A DNA stretch of 64,000 nt, from assembly GCF_017573505.1 (NCBI RefSeq), contig NZ_JAGEOJ010000025.1, positions 1 through 64,000 on the forward strand, given 5' to 3'. Source of the stretch: Actinomadura barringtoniae. GTDB taxonomy: Bacteria > Actinomycetota > Actinomycetes > Streptosporangiales > Streptosporangiaceae. The translations under genes and the position numbers were made by a program. The notes beneath the pieces were generated by a model that saw nothing but the letters and a program-made list of their open reading frames with translations, was not told where the DNA came from and searched no databases. The number at the start of each line of letters is the position of its first letter. The stretch's first letter is position 1. Shown here one piece after another: positions 39,680 to 48,148 of the stretch.

Positions 39680-42184
39680 TCACTGACGCCCGTCGCTGAC
39701 GTCGCCGACCGACCAGGCGGCGATCTGCGCCCGGGAGCTGAAGCCGAGCTTGGCCAGGATGTTGGCCACATGGCGTCCCGCCGTGCCCGGGCTGATCACC
39801 AGTTCCTCGGCGATCTGGCGGTTGGTGAGGCCCCGCCGGATCAGCGCGACGACCTCGCGTTCGCGCGGCGTCAGCGTGCTGCCCGGCGGCGCCTCGGCCG
39901 TGGCCGTACGGGGCGCGGGCACGGACGGCGGCCCGAACGCGGCGGGGGACTCGAGGTCGATGGTGAGGTCGCCGATCGCGGTCGAGATCGCGTCGGCGGC
40001 CTGCGTCGCGCGGCCCTCGGCCCACAGGCGGGCGACCGCCGGGGCGCCCAGCCGTTCGCGGACGCCGTCCAGCCACTGCTCGCGGCGCGCGCCCGAGGCC
40101 GGTGACGGCGCCGCCCCCGCGGCCTCGCGCAGGGTGGCGGACGCCCCGGCCAGCCGTACGGCACGGACGTCGTCGCCCTCGCGTTCGGCGAGCGTCGCGA
40201 AGACCTCCAGGATGCGCGCGACGCCGAGCCGCTGGCCGGTCAGCTCCGTCAGAACGAGGCTCTCGGCCAGATGCCGCCGCGCGGAGGCGAGATCGCCCAT
40301 GTCCAGTGCGACCGCGCCGATCCCCGCCAGGCAGCGGGCGCGCTGCATGCGGAAGTCCTCCAGGTGGTCGGCGATCGCGTGGGCCTCGCGGTAGTAGCGC
40401 ATCGCCCGCTCGTAGTCGCCCGCGCCGTGCGCGACGACGCCGAGGCCGACCAGCGAGGTCGCCGCGATGCCGAAGTGGTCCATGCTCTGGAAGATCGCCA
40501 GGCTCTCCTCGTGCAGCCGCCCGGCCGTGCGCAGCTGCCCGCGCCGTACCGCCAGCGAGGCCAGCGCGGCGAGCGCCAGCGCCTCGTTGAACGGGTCGGG
40601 CGGGTCGCCGTCGCGGGCGCGCTCGCGGGCCTCGGTCAGCAGCCGTTCCGCGCCGTCCCCGTCGCCGCGCCGCAGAGCGATCCAGGCCATGACGACCTGC
40701 GTCACGTTCATGCCCTTGGCGTCGCCGAGAGTCCTGGACAGCTCGAGGCCCTCGCGCGCGTACCGCCCGGCCAGGTCCAGCTCGCCCTGCTCGTACACCA
40801 GCTGGCCGTACGCCTCGCAGGCCGCGGCGCGCAGCGCGGGCGACGGGCGTTCGGGCATCGCGAAGAACCGCTCGAACCAGCTCCGCCCCTCCGCGAACCG
40901 CCCCTGGATCAGCCAGAACCAGCGCAACGCGATGCACAGCCGCAGGCCCGGCTCGACCTGGCCCGCCACCGCCGACGTGCGGAGCGCGGCGCGCAGGTTG
41001 TCCTGCTCGATCCGTACGGAACGGAACGCGGCCATCCGCCCGTCCCAGGCGGCGGCGGGATCACGCCAGCCGGTCCGTTCGTGCCGTTCGGCCAGCGTGA
41101 CCATGTGGTCGCGGTGCCGTACGAGCAGGTCGGCGGCCTCGCCCGCTTCCGCGAGCCGTTCGCCCGCGTAATGCCGGATGGTCTCCAGCAGCCGGTAGCG
41201 CGACGCGCCGTCCTCGAAGGTCACCAGCGACTTGGCCACCAGGTCGCCGAGGGTGTGCAGGACGTCGATGTCCTCGCCGCAGATCCGTTCGGCCTCCTCC
41301 AGCGTCCAGCCGCCGGAGAAGACCGACAGGCGGCGCAGCAGCAGCCGTTCGTCCGCGCCGAGCAGGTCGTGGCTCCAGTCGACCGTCGCGCGCAGCGTGC
41401 GCTGGCGGGCGGCGGCCGTACGGCTGCCGTGGACCAGCAGCCGGAACCGCTCGTCGAGCCGTTCGGCGATCTGCTCGACGCTGAGGAACGCGACGCGGGC
41501 CGCCGCCAGCTCCAGCGCCAGCGGCATCCCGTCCAGGCCGCGCGCCAGCCGTACGATCACCGGGGCGTTGCCGCGATCGAGCCCGAAGCCGGGGCGGGCC
41601 GCGGCGGCGCGGTCGGTGAACAGCCGGATCGCGGCGTGCCGTCCGACCCGGGCCAGGTCGAGGTCGGCGAGCGCGGACTCCTCCGGCAGATCCAGCGGCG
41701 GCACGCGCCAGATCACCTCACCGGGAACGCGGAGCGGCTCGCGGCTGGTCGTCAGCACGCGCAGGCCCGGGCAGCGCTGCAGCAGCCGTTCGGTGAACGC
41801 GGCGCACCCGTCGACCAGATGCTCGCAGTTGTCCAGCACGAGCAGCATCTCGCGGGCGCGCAGCGCGGCGAGGAGCGTGTCGGCGGGCGTGCGGCCGGGC
41901 TCCTCGGTGACCCCGACCTCGGCGGCGACGGCCTGCGGGATCAGCAGCGGGTCGGTCACGTCGGCGAGCGGCACCAGCCACGCCCCGTCCGCGAAGCCGT
42001 CGGCGACCGCCGCGGCCAGATGCCGCGCCAGCCTGGTCTTCCCGATGCCCCCGACCCCGGTCAGCGTGACGACACGCTCGCCCGGCAGGAGTGTGGCCAG
42101 GTCGGCCATGTCCCGCTCCCGCCCGACGAACCGGTTGGTCTCCGCCGGCAGGTTGTGTCGCCCCGGCTGCGTGCGATGTCTCAT
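39680..42184 (-). CDS. LuxR family regulator with NB-ARC-type ATPase and helical repeats
   Basis: 834 aa. Residues ~15-300 are an STAND/NB-ARC-like ATPase: GVGGIGKTRLARHLAAAV (P-loop, ~43-60), LLVLDNCEHLV (Walker B). The centre (~330-680) is TPR-like and helical. Residues ~770-830 are a LuxR-type HTH: LTPREREVVALIRRGLTNRQIA, ISPGTAGRHVANILAKLG. This architecture matches actinobacterial signal-integrating regulators of secondary metabolism and other pathways. Targets are not evident. It ends convergently with the cyclophilin gene. Confidence 0.92.
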   Translation of the reverse strand: MRHRTQPGRHNLPAETNRFVGRERDMADLATLLPGERVVTLTGVGGIGKTRLARHLAAAVADGFADGAWLVPLADVTDPLLIPQAVAAEVGVTEEPGRTPADTLLAALRAREMLLVLDNCEHLVDGCAAFTERLLQRCPGLRVLTTSREPLRVPGEVIWRVPPLDLPEESALADLDLARVGRHAAIRLFTDRAAAARPGFGLDRGNAPVIVRLARGLDGMPLALELAAARVAFLSVEQIAERLDERFRLLVHGSRTAAARQRTLRATVDWSHDLLGADERLLLRRLSVFSGGWTLEEAERICGEDIDVLHTLGDLVAKSLVTFEDGASRYRLLETIRHYAGERLAEAGEAADLLVRHRDHMVTLAERHERTGWRDPAAAWDGRMAAFRSVRIEQDNLRAALRTSAVAGQVEPGLRLCIALRWFWLIQGRFAEGRSWFERFFAMPERPSPALRAAACEAYGQLVYEQGELDLAGRYAREGLELSRTLGDAKGMNVTQVVMAWIALRRGDGDGAERLLTEARERARDGDPPDPFNEALALAALASLAVRRGQLRTAGRLHEESLAIFQSMDHFGIAATSLVGLGVVAHGAGDYERAMRYYREAHAIADHLEDFRMQRARCLAGIGAVALDMGDLASARRHLAESLVLTELTGQRLGVARILEVFATLAEREGDDVRAVRLAGASATLREAAGAAPSPASGARREQWLDGVRERLGAPAVARLWAEGRATQAADAISTAIGDLTIDLESPAAFGPPSVPAPRTATAEAPPGSTLTPREREVVALIRRGLTNRQIAEELVISPGTAGRHVANILAKLGFSSRAQIAAWSVGDVSDGRQ

Positions 42185-42301
42185 GACCCTCGCTGAGAGT
42201 CTGACACCGCCGCCCGAGCCCTGCCAGAGACAGTCCAGGTCAGGACGCGCCCCGACCGGCCGTCAGGACGCCCCCGGGCCCGGAGCCCGGACGCGCCCGG
42301 A

Positions 42302-42332
42302 CCGGTGCGGGCCCCGCGCGGGCCCGCACCGG
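42302..42332. terminator. Strong hairpin after the 42341 gene
   Basis: CCGGTGCGGGCCC pairs with GGGCCCGCACCGG, 13 bp with a 5-base loop, just past the minus-strand stop. Confidence 0.75.
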
Positions 42333-42340
42333 CGTGCCGC

Positions 42341-43264
42341 CTAGGAGGCGCGGCGCAGGGTCAGGAAGACCCGGTAGATCCCGTTCGGGTCACCGCCGTC
42401 GAACCGCAGCGCGGGCAGCGTCACCTGCGCGGACTTCGCGGTGTCGGAGTCGGCGTCGGCCTGGTTGAGCAGCAGCGACGTCGGGTTGCCGACCGCGTCG
42501 TCGGCACCGATGGTGGCGATGACGCCGGCGATCGAGCTGAGCGCGCCCAGCACGACGGCCGCCAGCGGCTTCTTCATCGCGGTGGCGACCGCGGCGGCCG
42601 CCGTCAGCACGCTGGCGATGTCGGACGCGATCTGCGCCTTGTCGCCGAGGTCGTGCTCGAAGTGCGCGGCCGTGAGCAGCAGGTCCGAGTCGAAGGCGGC
42701 GGGTCCGCCGCGGCCGAACAGCCGCAGCTGCTCCGAGCCGCTCGCGGGCGCGCGGTCGCCCTCCTTCACCTTGTAGACCGGCGTGACGACCGACCGTGCC
42801 GGGTCGCCGTCGTCGGCCTCCTTCTGCGTGATCAGCGCGAAGGTGGTGTAGGGCTCGTCCTTGCCGAGCCACTCCGGATTGCTCACGTCGTCGCAGATCA
42901 TGTGCGAGAACTGCAGGTCGTACTTGTGCGTGACCGTCTTCGGCGGCTTGGACGTGGCGGTTCCCCCGAACCCGTCCACGATCCGCCCCAGGTCGGCCGA
43001 GAGCACCTGCGTCGAGCTGGGCTTGAAGGCGTAGTTCCCGCCGAACCGGGCGCGCTTGTCGGCGTCGCTCAGCTTGTCGGCCGCGCGGACCATGCGCGCC
43101 GCGCCGTCCTTGGCGCCCGGCATCTTGTCCAGGGCCTTGCCGACGGCCCGGTCGAGGTCGTTCTGCTGCGCGGACGGGACGCCCGCCGCGTAGCGCCGAA
43201 GGAGCAGCAACGTCGCCCCCGCGAACTCGGCGGCCCCCGCGCCACCGATCTCTGTGTCGCTCAT
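42341..43264 (-). CDS. Hypothetical protein (307 aa)
   Basis: ATG 43264, with AAGGG about 8 bases before it. It opens with a helix (FAGATLLLLRRYAAG). The middle is a soluble alpha/beta region (KYDLQFSHMICDDVSNPEW, PYTTFALITQKE). Then comes a hydrophobic helical segment (IASVLTAAAAVATAMKKPLA to LGALSSIAGVIATIGA, ~210-250) and a beta-rich end (ALRFDGGDPNGIYRVFLTLRRAS). I do not recognise the family. The two hydrophobic stretches could be a hairpin membrane insertion, as in small pore-forming or effector proteins, but this is speculation. Confidence 0.65.
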   Translation of the reverse strand: MSDTEIGGAGAAEFAGATLLLLRRYAAGVPSAQQNDLDRAVGKALDKMPGAKDGAARMVRAADKLSDADKRARFGGNYAFKPSSTQVLSADLGRIVDGFGGTATSKPPKTVTHKYDLQFSHMICDDVSNPEWLGKDEPYTTFALITQKEADDGDPARSVVTPVYKVKEGDRAPASGSEQLRLFGRGGPAAFDSDLLLTAAHFEHDLGDKAQIASDIASVLTAAAAVATAMKKPLAAVVLGALSSIAGVIATIGADDAVGNPTSLLLNQADADSDTAKSAQVTLPALRFDGGDPNGIYRVFLTLRRAS

Positions 43265-43439
43265 GTCGAACCCTTCGCTGCGATCGGGCACCCCCCGTGG
43301 GGCCCGATGACGCTGCAAACGTTATGAAGAGTCCTGGTATCACCACATGTGCCGAACGATGTATTCGCCGATGCATGTCACATTCCGGCGCGGTGTGGTG
43401 TCGGTATGGAGGACACCGTTGTCCACTGGAGGAATGATC

Positions 43440-44210
43440 ATGTCGACCGCACTGAACGAGAAGGTCGCCCGGCTGCGCGAGCTGCACAGGCCGGGCGAGC
43501 CGCTGCTGTTGCCGAACGTGTGGGACGCCGGCTCGGCCAAGGTCGTCGCCGAGGTCGGGTACCCGGCGCTCGCCACCGCCTCGGCGGCCGTGTCGGCGAT
43601 GCTGGGCGTCCCCGACCACCAGGGCGGCACGCCCGAGGAGATGCTCGGCGCCGCCGGGCGGGCCATCCGCGCCGTGGACGTGCCGGTCACCGTGGACGCC
43701 GAGGCGGGCTACGGGCTCGCGCCCGAGGACCTGGTCGCGCGCCTGGTCGGGATCGGCGCCGCCGGCTGCAACCTCGAGGACACCGACCACGCCGGTGAGG
43801 GGCTGCGCCCGGTCGCCGAGCAGGCCAAGTACCTCGCCGAGGTCCGCAACGCCGCCCGCGACGCGGGCGCCGACCTGGTCATCAACGCCCGGATCGACGT
43901 CTTCCTGGGCGCGAAGAAGGGCCCCGAGGTCGTCGCCCAGGCGCTCGAACGGGGACGCGCCTACTTCGAGGCCGGCGCGGACTGCGTGTACCCGATCCGC
44001 GTCTCGGACGAGGCGGACATCAGGGCGCTGGTCGAGGGCCTGCCTGGCCCGGTCAACACCAACCTTCCGGGGAACGACCTCGACCTGCGGAAGCTGGCCG
44101 AGATCGGCGTCGGGCGCGTCTCGTTCGGCCCGATGCCGTACTTCACCGCGCTGGAGGCGCTGAAGGGCATGGCCACGCGGATCGCCGCGTACGAGAACCC
44201 GTACGGCTAA
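43440..44210 (+). CDS. Isocitrate lyase/PEP mutase superfamily protein
   Basis: 256 aa from ATG 43440 with GGAGGA 6 bases before it. It has the family's (beta/alpha)8 motifs: LLLPNVWDAGSAKVVAEVGYPALAT, PVTVDAEAGYG, GCNLEDTD, and VINARIDVFLG. The isocitrate lyase KKCGH loop is not present, so it is one of the broad PEP mutase-like carbon-carbon lyases of unknown substrate. Mg2+ binding by the Asp/Glu residues is expected. Single gene, divergent from 43264. Confidence 0.88.
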   Translation: MSTALNEKVARLRELHRPGEPLLLPNVWDAGSAKVVAEVGYPALATASAAVSAMLGVPDHQGGTPEEMLGAAGRAIRAVDVPVTVDAEAGYGLAPEDLVARLVGIGAAGCNLEDTDHAGEGLRPVAEQAKYLAEVRNAARDAGADLVINARIDVFLGAKKGPEVVAQALERGRAYFEAGADCVYPIRVSDEADIRALVEGLPGPVNTNLPGNDLDLRKLAEIGVGRVSFGPMPYFTALEALKGMATRIAAYENPYG

Positions 44211-44245
44211 GCCCGGACGGCACGGCTTGGCGGCAACCCGGACGG

Positions 44246-44950
44246 CTAACGGCCCGCGACGCTCACCAGGATGAGCAGGAAGAACAGGAACAGCGGGATG
44301 CCCGCGCCGATGATCGCCATCGGCCGCGTCATGAGCGGCGGGCCGGGGTCGGCCGGGGTCCCGTGCTCGCTGCCGTCCGGCGGCGGCATCGGCGGCCCCA
44401 GGCCGGCGACCTTGCCGCGCCGCACCAGGTTGATCAGCACGGTGAAGGGCGTGATGGCGAACGAGAGGTAGCCCCACCAGCCGCCGATCAGCGTCTTGGC
44501 GGTCATGTCGCGGAACACCGAGAGGCCGCAGTCCCTGCAGAACGGCCCCTTCATGTGCAGGAACGACATCATGATGATCATGCCGCGGTGGCCGCGGAAG
44601 GTGGTCTCGGCGGCGGGAACGCATCCGCAGAACCTGCACTGCACGCTGTAGGCGGCGCCGTGCTGCTGATAGCCGTGCTGCTGCTGGTGGTAGCCCTGCT
44701 GCTGGTGATGGCCGCCGTACGGGTCGGGCTGCTGCTGCGGCCACTGCGGAGCCGGAGCCGGTTGCTGCTGGGGCCACTGCGGGGACGGCTGCTGCTGTTG
44801 GGGTGCGTAGGGGGCGGCGTACGGGCCGGGGTGCGCGCCGGGCTGCTGGGGCGGGCCGCCTCCGTACTGGCCCGGCTGCTGCGGCGGGCCTCCGTATGGG
44901 GGGTTCTGGGGTGGATGCACGGTCGGCGATGATGCCACGAAACCCCCCAC
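44246..44950 (-). CDS. Membrane protein with Pro/Gln-rich N-terminus and zinc-ribbon-like Cys pairs
   Basis: 234 aa. Residues 10-100 are Pro/Gln/Tyr-rich low complexity (PPQQPGQYGGGPPQQPG, HHQQQGYHQQQHGYQQ). Two Cys pairs follow (VQCRFCGCV, FCRDCGLSVF, ~102-142), a likely zinc ribbon. Then come two membrane helices (LIGGWWGYLSFAITPFTVLI, AIIGAGIPLFLFFLLILVSV). Families of this layout are common in actinobacteria and unassigned. The tail may be a flexible cytoplasmic interaction region. It lies divergent from the CrtC-like gene. Confidence 0.8.
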   Translation of the reverse strand: MGGFVASSPTVHPPQNPPYGGPPQQPGQYGGGPPQQPGAHPGPYAAPYAPQQQQPSPQWPQQQPAPAPQWPQQQPDPYGGHHQQQGYHQQQHGYQQHGAAYSVQCRFCGCVPAAETTFRGHRGMIIMMSFLHMKGPFCRDCGLSVFRDMTAKTLIGGWWGYLSFAITPFTVLINLVRRGKVAGLGPPMPPPDGSEHGTPADPGPPLMTRPMAIIGAGIPLFLFFLLILVSVAGR

Positions 44951-45006
44951 AGCCGACGTCGATCCAGGTATCTTCCGATCAAGCTTTCAAGATCAAGGAG
45001 GACCCG

Positions 45007-46092
45007 ATGGCCGCCGTGCGTCGTGTTCGCGGAATGTTCGTGACGGTGGCCGCGGCCGGTGCCGTGCTGGCCGGGGGTCTTCCCGCCTCGGCGGAGCCGG
45101 CCGCGCCCGCGTCGCCCGCCGCACCGGTGCCCGGGGCATCGATCCCGAAGGACGAGTCGCCGCACGACAACGTGCGCGAGTGGTGGTACTACACCGGTCA
45201 CCTGAACGGCGTCGACTCCCACGGCAAGCGTCATTCCTACGGCTTCGAGCAGGTGTTCTTCCGCAAGCGCGTGACGTTTCCGACGCTCGCGGGCTACTCG
45301 GGCAACCTCGCCGTGACCGACCTGACGAACGACGCGTTCAGATGGGAGACGCGGACCGCGATCCAGCCCGACACCATTCCGGCGGGCGGCGGCTACGACA
45401 TCGCCGTCCAGGACTGGAAGATGGCCGGGAAGAACGGCTCGTACACGCTCGGCGGCGGATTCCAGGACGGCAGCTACAAGGTCGACCTGAGCCTTCAGCA
45501 GAAGACCCCGCCCGCGCTGCACGGCGCCTATCGCGGCATCAAGGGCCTCATCGACTACGCCCAGTGGGGCGAGTCGTACTACTACTCCTACACCAATCTC
45601 GCAACGCAGGGCACGGTCTGGGACCACGGCGAGCCGGTGAAGGTGACCGGGACTTCCTGGTTCGACCACCAGTACGGCGACTTCAAGAGCGCGTTCGGCA
45701 AATGGGACTGGTACAGCGTCCAGCTGAACAATGGCACTCAGTACATGGTCTACCTGATTCACGATGCCAACGGAATAGTCAGGCGGTCCGGGACTCTCGT
45801 CCGGCGGGACGGCTCCACGGCCGACCTTCCCTCCGACTCGCTGAAGGCCACGGCGCTCGGGACGTGGAAGAGCCCGGCGACCGGCCTGTCGTACTCCAGC
45901 GGCTGGTTGCTGCAGGTGCCCGGCGGCAGGCTCGTCATCAAGCCGCAGCGCCTCGACCAGGAGGTGGCGTGGCCGAACGCGCCGGGCGGCGGCTACTGGG
46001 AGGGCACCTCCTCGGTCGCCGGAACCGTTCACGGCAAGCCGGTCACGGGCCAGAGCTACGTCGAGATCACCACGCCCGCCATCACCTTCTGA
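45007..46092 (+). CDS. Secreted CrtC/AttH-like lipocalin-fold protein
   Basis: 361 aa from ATG 45007 with AAGGAGG 6 bases before it. Signal peptide to ~residue 29. The mature part has the marker EWWYYTGHLNG and a second lipocalin-like half with GTSWFDHQYGDFK and WDWYSVQLNNG (about 205-250), as in proteins related to hydroxyneurosporene synthase (CrtC) and AttH. Carotenoid genes are absent and the protein is exported, so it is more likely a lipid- or hydrophobe-binding or -hydrolysing enzyme. Function is not assigned. Confidence 0.8.
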   Translation: MAAVRRVRGMFVTVAAAGAVLAGGLPASAEPAAPASPAAPVPGASIPKDESPHDNVREWWYYTGHLNGVDSHGKRHSYGFEQVFFRKRVTFPTLAGYSGNLAVTDLTNDAFRWETRTAIQPDTIPAGGGYDIAVQDWKMAGKNGSYTLGGGFQDGSYKVDLSLQQKTPPALHGAYRGIKGLIDYAQWGESYYYSYTNLATQGTVWDHGEPVKVTGTSWFDHQYGDFKSAFGKWDWYSVQLNNGTQYMVYLIHDANGIVRRSGTLVRRDGSTADLPSDSLKATALGTWKSPATGLSYSSGWLLQVPGGRLVIKPQRLDQEVAWPNAPGGGYWEGTSSVAGTVHGKPVTGQSYVEITTPAITF

Positions 46093-46113
46093 CCGGGTTG
46101 ACGGAATTCGCGG

Positions 46114-46137
46114 CACCGGGTGACAATGCACCCGGTG
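46114..46137. terminator. Terminator after the CrtC-like gene
   Basis: CACCGGGTG pairs with CACCCGGTG over a 6-base loop, 22 bases past the stop. Confidence 0.7.
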
Positions 46138-46334
46138 TCGTGTGGCGTTGCCGGGATGGAGACCGCGAGGACGGTCTCAGGGGAAGGCAACGAGTGGGCG
46201 GCACCCGTATCGCAAGGGGATGATGTCGTGGCTTCCATGTTCACGGGACTCGTCTGATCCAGCCGGCTCCGGCAGCTAGTACGACCTGCCGTTGAGCGGC
46301 TCGTCCTTTCTTTCTTCTTTCATCGCCGCGCGCG

Positions 46335-46398
46335 TTGACGCCTGCCTGCGTTCACGCCTGCATGCCTTAACGCCTGCATGCCTTAACGCCTGCGCGGA
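46335..46398. repeat. Four tandem 16-bp repeats
   Basis: Units begin TTGACGCCTGCCTGCG, TTCACGCCTGCATGCC, TTAACGCCTGCATGCC, TTAACGCCTGCGCGGA; the core ACGCCTGC is constant. The array ends about 30 bases before the next start codon (46428). It could bind a regulator or arise from replication slippage. Confidence 0.8.
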
Positions 46399-46427
46399 TT
46401 TCACCCATGCCAGGAGTTCAGTTCTTC

Positions 46428-47264
46428 ATGCCCAAAGACTTCAATCAGCAGATCATCGAGGAATTCCGCGCCAATCGCGGACGCGTCGGCGGCCCTTTCG
46501 AGGGCGGCCGGCTGCTTCTTCTGACCACCACCGGTGCCAGGACCGGAAACAAGCGCACCAACCCGCTCGCCTACCTGCCCGATGGTGACCGCTTCCTCGT
46601 CATCGCGTCGGCGGGCGGCGCGCCCTCGAACCCCGACTGGCTCCACAACCTCATCGCCAATCCGCGCGTGACGGTCGAGGACGGCGTCTTCACCCGGGAG
46701 GCCGACGCGACCGTTCTGCAAGGCGAGGAACGGGACCTGCTCTTCGCGCGCGCTGTCGAGGCCGACCCGGGATGGGCCGCCTACCAGGCCAAGACCGAAC
46801 GGATCATCCCCGTGGTCGCGTTGAGCCCGATCCCGGCGCCGCCGGTCGTGGAGGGCTCACCGGGCGAGGAGCTCGTGGCCATCCACGGCGCGTTCCGCAG
46901 CGAACTGGGCCGCATCCGCCGCGAGGTCGCCGAGTCCGGGCCCGTGCTGGGAGCTCAGTTGCGCGTCAACTGCCTGACCGTCTGCCAGGGCCTGCACTTC
47001 CACCACGGGGTCGAGGACGCGCACGTGTTCCCGGCCGTTCAGGAGAAGTATCCGGAGCTGGCCGAGCCGCTGGCCCGCCTGCGCGAGGAGCACGGCACCG
47101 TCTCGCGGCTGCTCGATCAGCTCAAGGCCGCGGTCACGGACGCCGGAGCCGACCGTGCCACCGTCGCGGCGGAGGTCGAACGCCTCACGGCCGAGCTGGA
47201 GGCCCATCTCGACCACGAGGAGTCCTACCTGGTGCCCGCCCTGAACTCGATCAGCTTCCCTTGA
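46428..47264 (+). CDS. Deazaflavin-type nitroreductase fused to hemerythrin HHE domain
   Basis: 278 aa from ATG 46428, the position typical of the family (MPKDFNQQIIEEFRANRG); an ATG at 46407 is possible. The N-terminal domain (~1-130) matches the DUF385/Ddn-like group: LLLTTTGARTGNKRTNPLAYL, ASAGGAPSNPDWLHNLIANP. The C-terminal domain (~142-278) is hemerythrin-like with metal-binding His/Glu: GLHFHHGVEDAHVFPAV, REEHGTVSRLLDQL, HLDHEESYLVPAL. The fusion suggests an F420- or flavin-linked redox reaction tied to a di-iron oxygen-sensing or peroxide site. The TetR gene converges 7 bases downstream. Confidence 0.88.
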   Translation: MPKDFNQQIIEEFRANRGRVGGPFEGGRLLLLTTTGARTGNKRTNPLAYLPDGDRFLVIASAGGAPSNPDWLHNLIANPRVTVEDGVFTREADATVLQGEERDLLFARAVEADPGWAAYQAKTERIIPVVALSPIPAPPVVEGSPGEELVAIHGAFRSELGRIRREVAESGPVLGAQLRVNCLTVCQGLHFHHGVEDAHVFPAVQEKYPELAEPLARLREEHGTVSRLLDQLKAAVTDAGADRATVAAEVERLTAELEAHLDHEESYLVPALNSISFP

Positions 47265-47287
47265 TCCGCGATCAGCTTCCCTTGATC
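47248..47287. repeat. 19-bp direct repeat at the end of two convergent genes
   Basis: CGATCAGCTTCCCTTGATC occurs at 47248-47266 and again at 47269-47287, a 21-bp period. One copy ends the nitroreductase-hemerythrin gene, the other ends the TetR gene on the opposite strand. Confidence 0.85.
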
Positions 47288-47997
47288 TGATCGAGGCGGA
47301 CGGCCAGGCCGTCGAGGACCCGTTGGAGGCCGTAGTCGAAGTTCTCGTCGCGTACCTCCGACGGGTCCTGGCTCAGCTGCGCGGCCGGGGCCGAGGGGAG
47401 CTCGGGGTTGTCCTCGGCGGCGGCCCGCAGGTTCTCGACGAACTCGGTCTCGGTCTGGCCGCTGCGCGCGAGCATCGACAGGTAGGCGGCCTCGTTGGTC
47501 GCCAGGCCGACCACGTAGGAGATCACCGTCCCCATGGCCTTGTCGGACTCCTCCACTGAGAAGCCCGCGGCGTTGAACACGGCGATCACGGCCTCGGACA
47601 GGCGGCTCACGTTCGGCCCGAGCTGGACCAGCCCGACCTGTCCGAGGAGCGTGGCGACCCACGGGTGGCGCAGGGCCATCGCGCGCAGGCTCGCGGCGAA
47701 TCCGGCGATGGCCTCCCGCCAGGCGTTCGGGTCGCCCGCGGCCGGCACCTCCAGCTCGCCGTAGACCTCGTCCACGACCAGCTCGATCAGCTCGTCCTTG
47801 TTGGCGACGTGCCGGTAGAGCGAGGTCGCCCCCGCGTTCAGCCGCGTGCCGAGGCTGCGCATGCTGAGCGACTCGATCCCTTCGGCGTCGAGCAGCTGGA
47901 TCGCCTCGGCCACGATCCGCTCCTGGCTCAGCGCCGGGTGCTCCTTCTTGCGCGGGCGGGCCCACACCGAGGGGATCGCCTTGTCCTTGGGCGGCAT
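47272..47997 (-). CDS. TetR family regulator
   Basis: 241 aa. HTH at ~residues 25-70 (ALSQERIVAEAIQLL, LSMRSLGTRLNAGATSLYRHVANKDEL), then a TetR_C-type ligand domain (MALRHPWVATLLGQVGLVQLG, SYVVGLATNEAAYLSMLAR). ATG 47997 is the only sensible start. It lies divergent from a DHA2 exporter at 48149 with about 150 bases between, the standard arrangement for a local repressor. The inverted repeat at 48019-48036 is a likely operator. Confidence 0.93.
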   Translation of the reverse strand: MPPKDKAIPSVWARPRKKEHPALSQERIVAEAIQLLDAEGIESLSMRSLGTRLNAGATSLYRHVANKDELIELVVDEVYGELEVPAAGDPNAWREAIAGFAASLRAMALRHPWVATLLGQVGLVQLGPNVSRLSEAVIAVFNAAGFSVEESDKAMGTVISYVVGLATNEAAYLSMLARSGQTETEFVENLRAAAEDNPELPSAPAAQLSQDPSEVRDENFDYGLQRVLDGLAVRLDQIKGS

Positions 47998-48018
47998 GCG
48001 CGTCTCCTTCGCATACTC

Positions 48019-48036
48019 CGACGTCCGAATACGTCG
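48019..48036. promoter_or_regulatory. Inverted repeat CGACGT-N6-ACGTCG, candidate TetR operator
   Basis: Perfect 6-bp arms, 6-base spacer, 22 bases upstream of the TetR start in the intergenic space shared with the exporter. A second pair of arms, GCGCACAC (48059-48066) and GTGTGCGC (48103-48110), lies closer to the exporter. Confidence 0.45.
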
Positions 48037-48148
48037 AGGTCAACCACCCCTCACACTAGCGCACACCGTACGCACTTGCGCACGCATATCTGGATGAGTA
48101 CAGTGTGCGCATCGAGGAAACGATGTACGCATCCAGGGAGTGATCGGG

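Larger units (their letters stand above)
46093..46427. other. 335-base intergenic region with terminator and tandem repeat
   Basis: No supported gene. It carries the terminator of the CrtC-like gene (46114-46137) and a four-unit 16-bp tandem repeat (46335-46398) directly upstream of the nitroreductase-hemerythrin gene. Confidence 0.65.

Noticed and set aside
40271..42196. 641-codon open frame on the plus strand
   Set aside because: It is antisense to the LuxR-type regulator, which has clear motifs; the translation has no domain sense.
42390..44777. Very long open frame (795 codons) on the minus strand
   Set aside because: It covers the opposite strand of the PEP mutase-like gene and another frame of the 42341 gene and the 44246 membrane protein; the translation is Arg/Ala/Gly-rich low-complexity sequence, a usual by-product of high GC.
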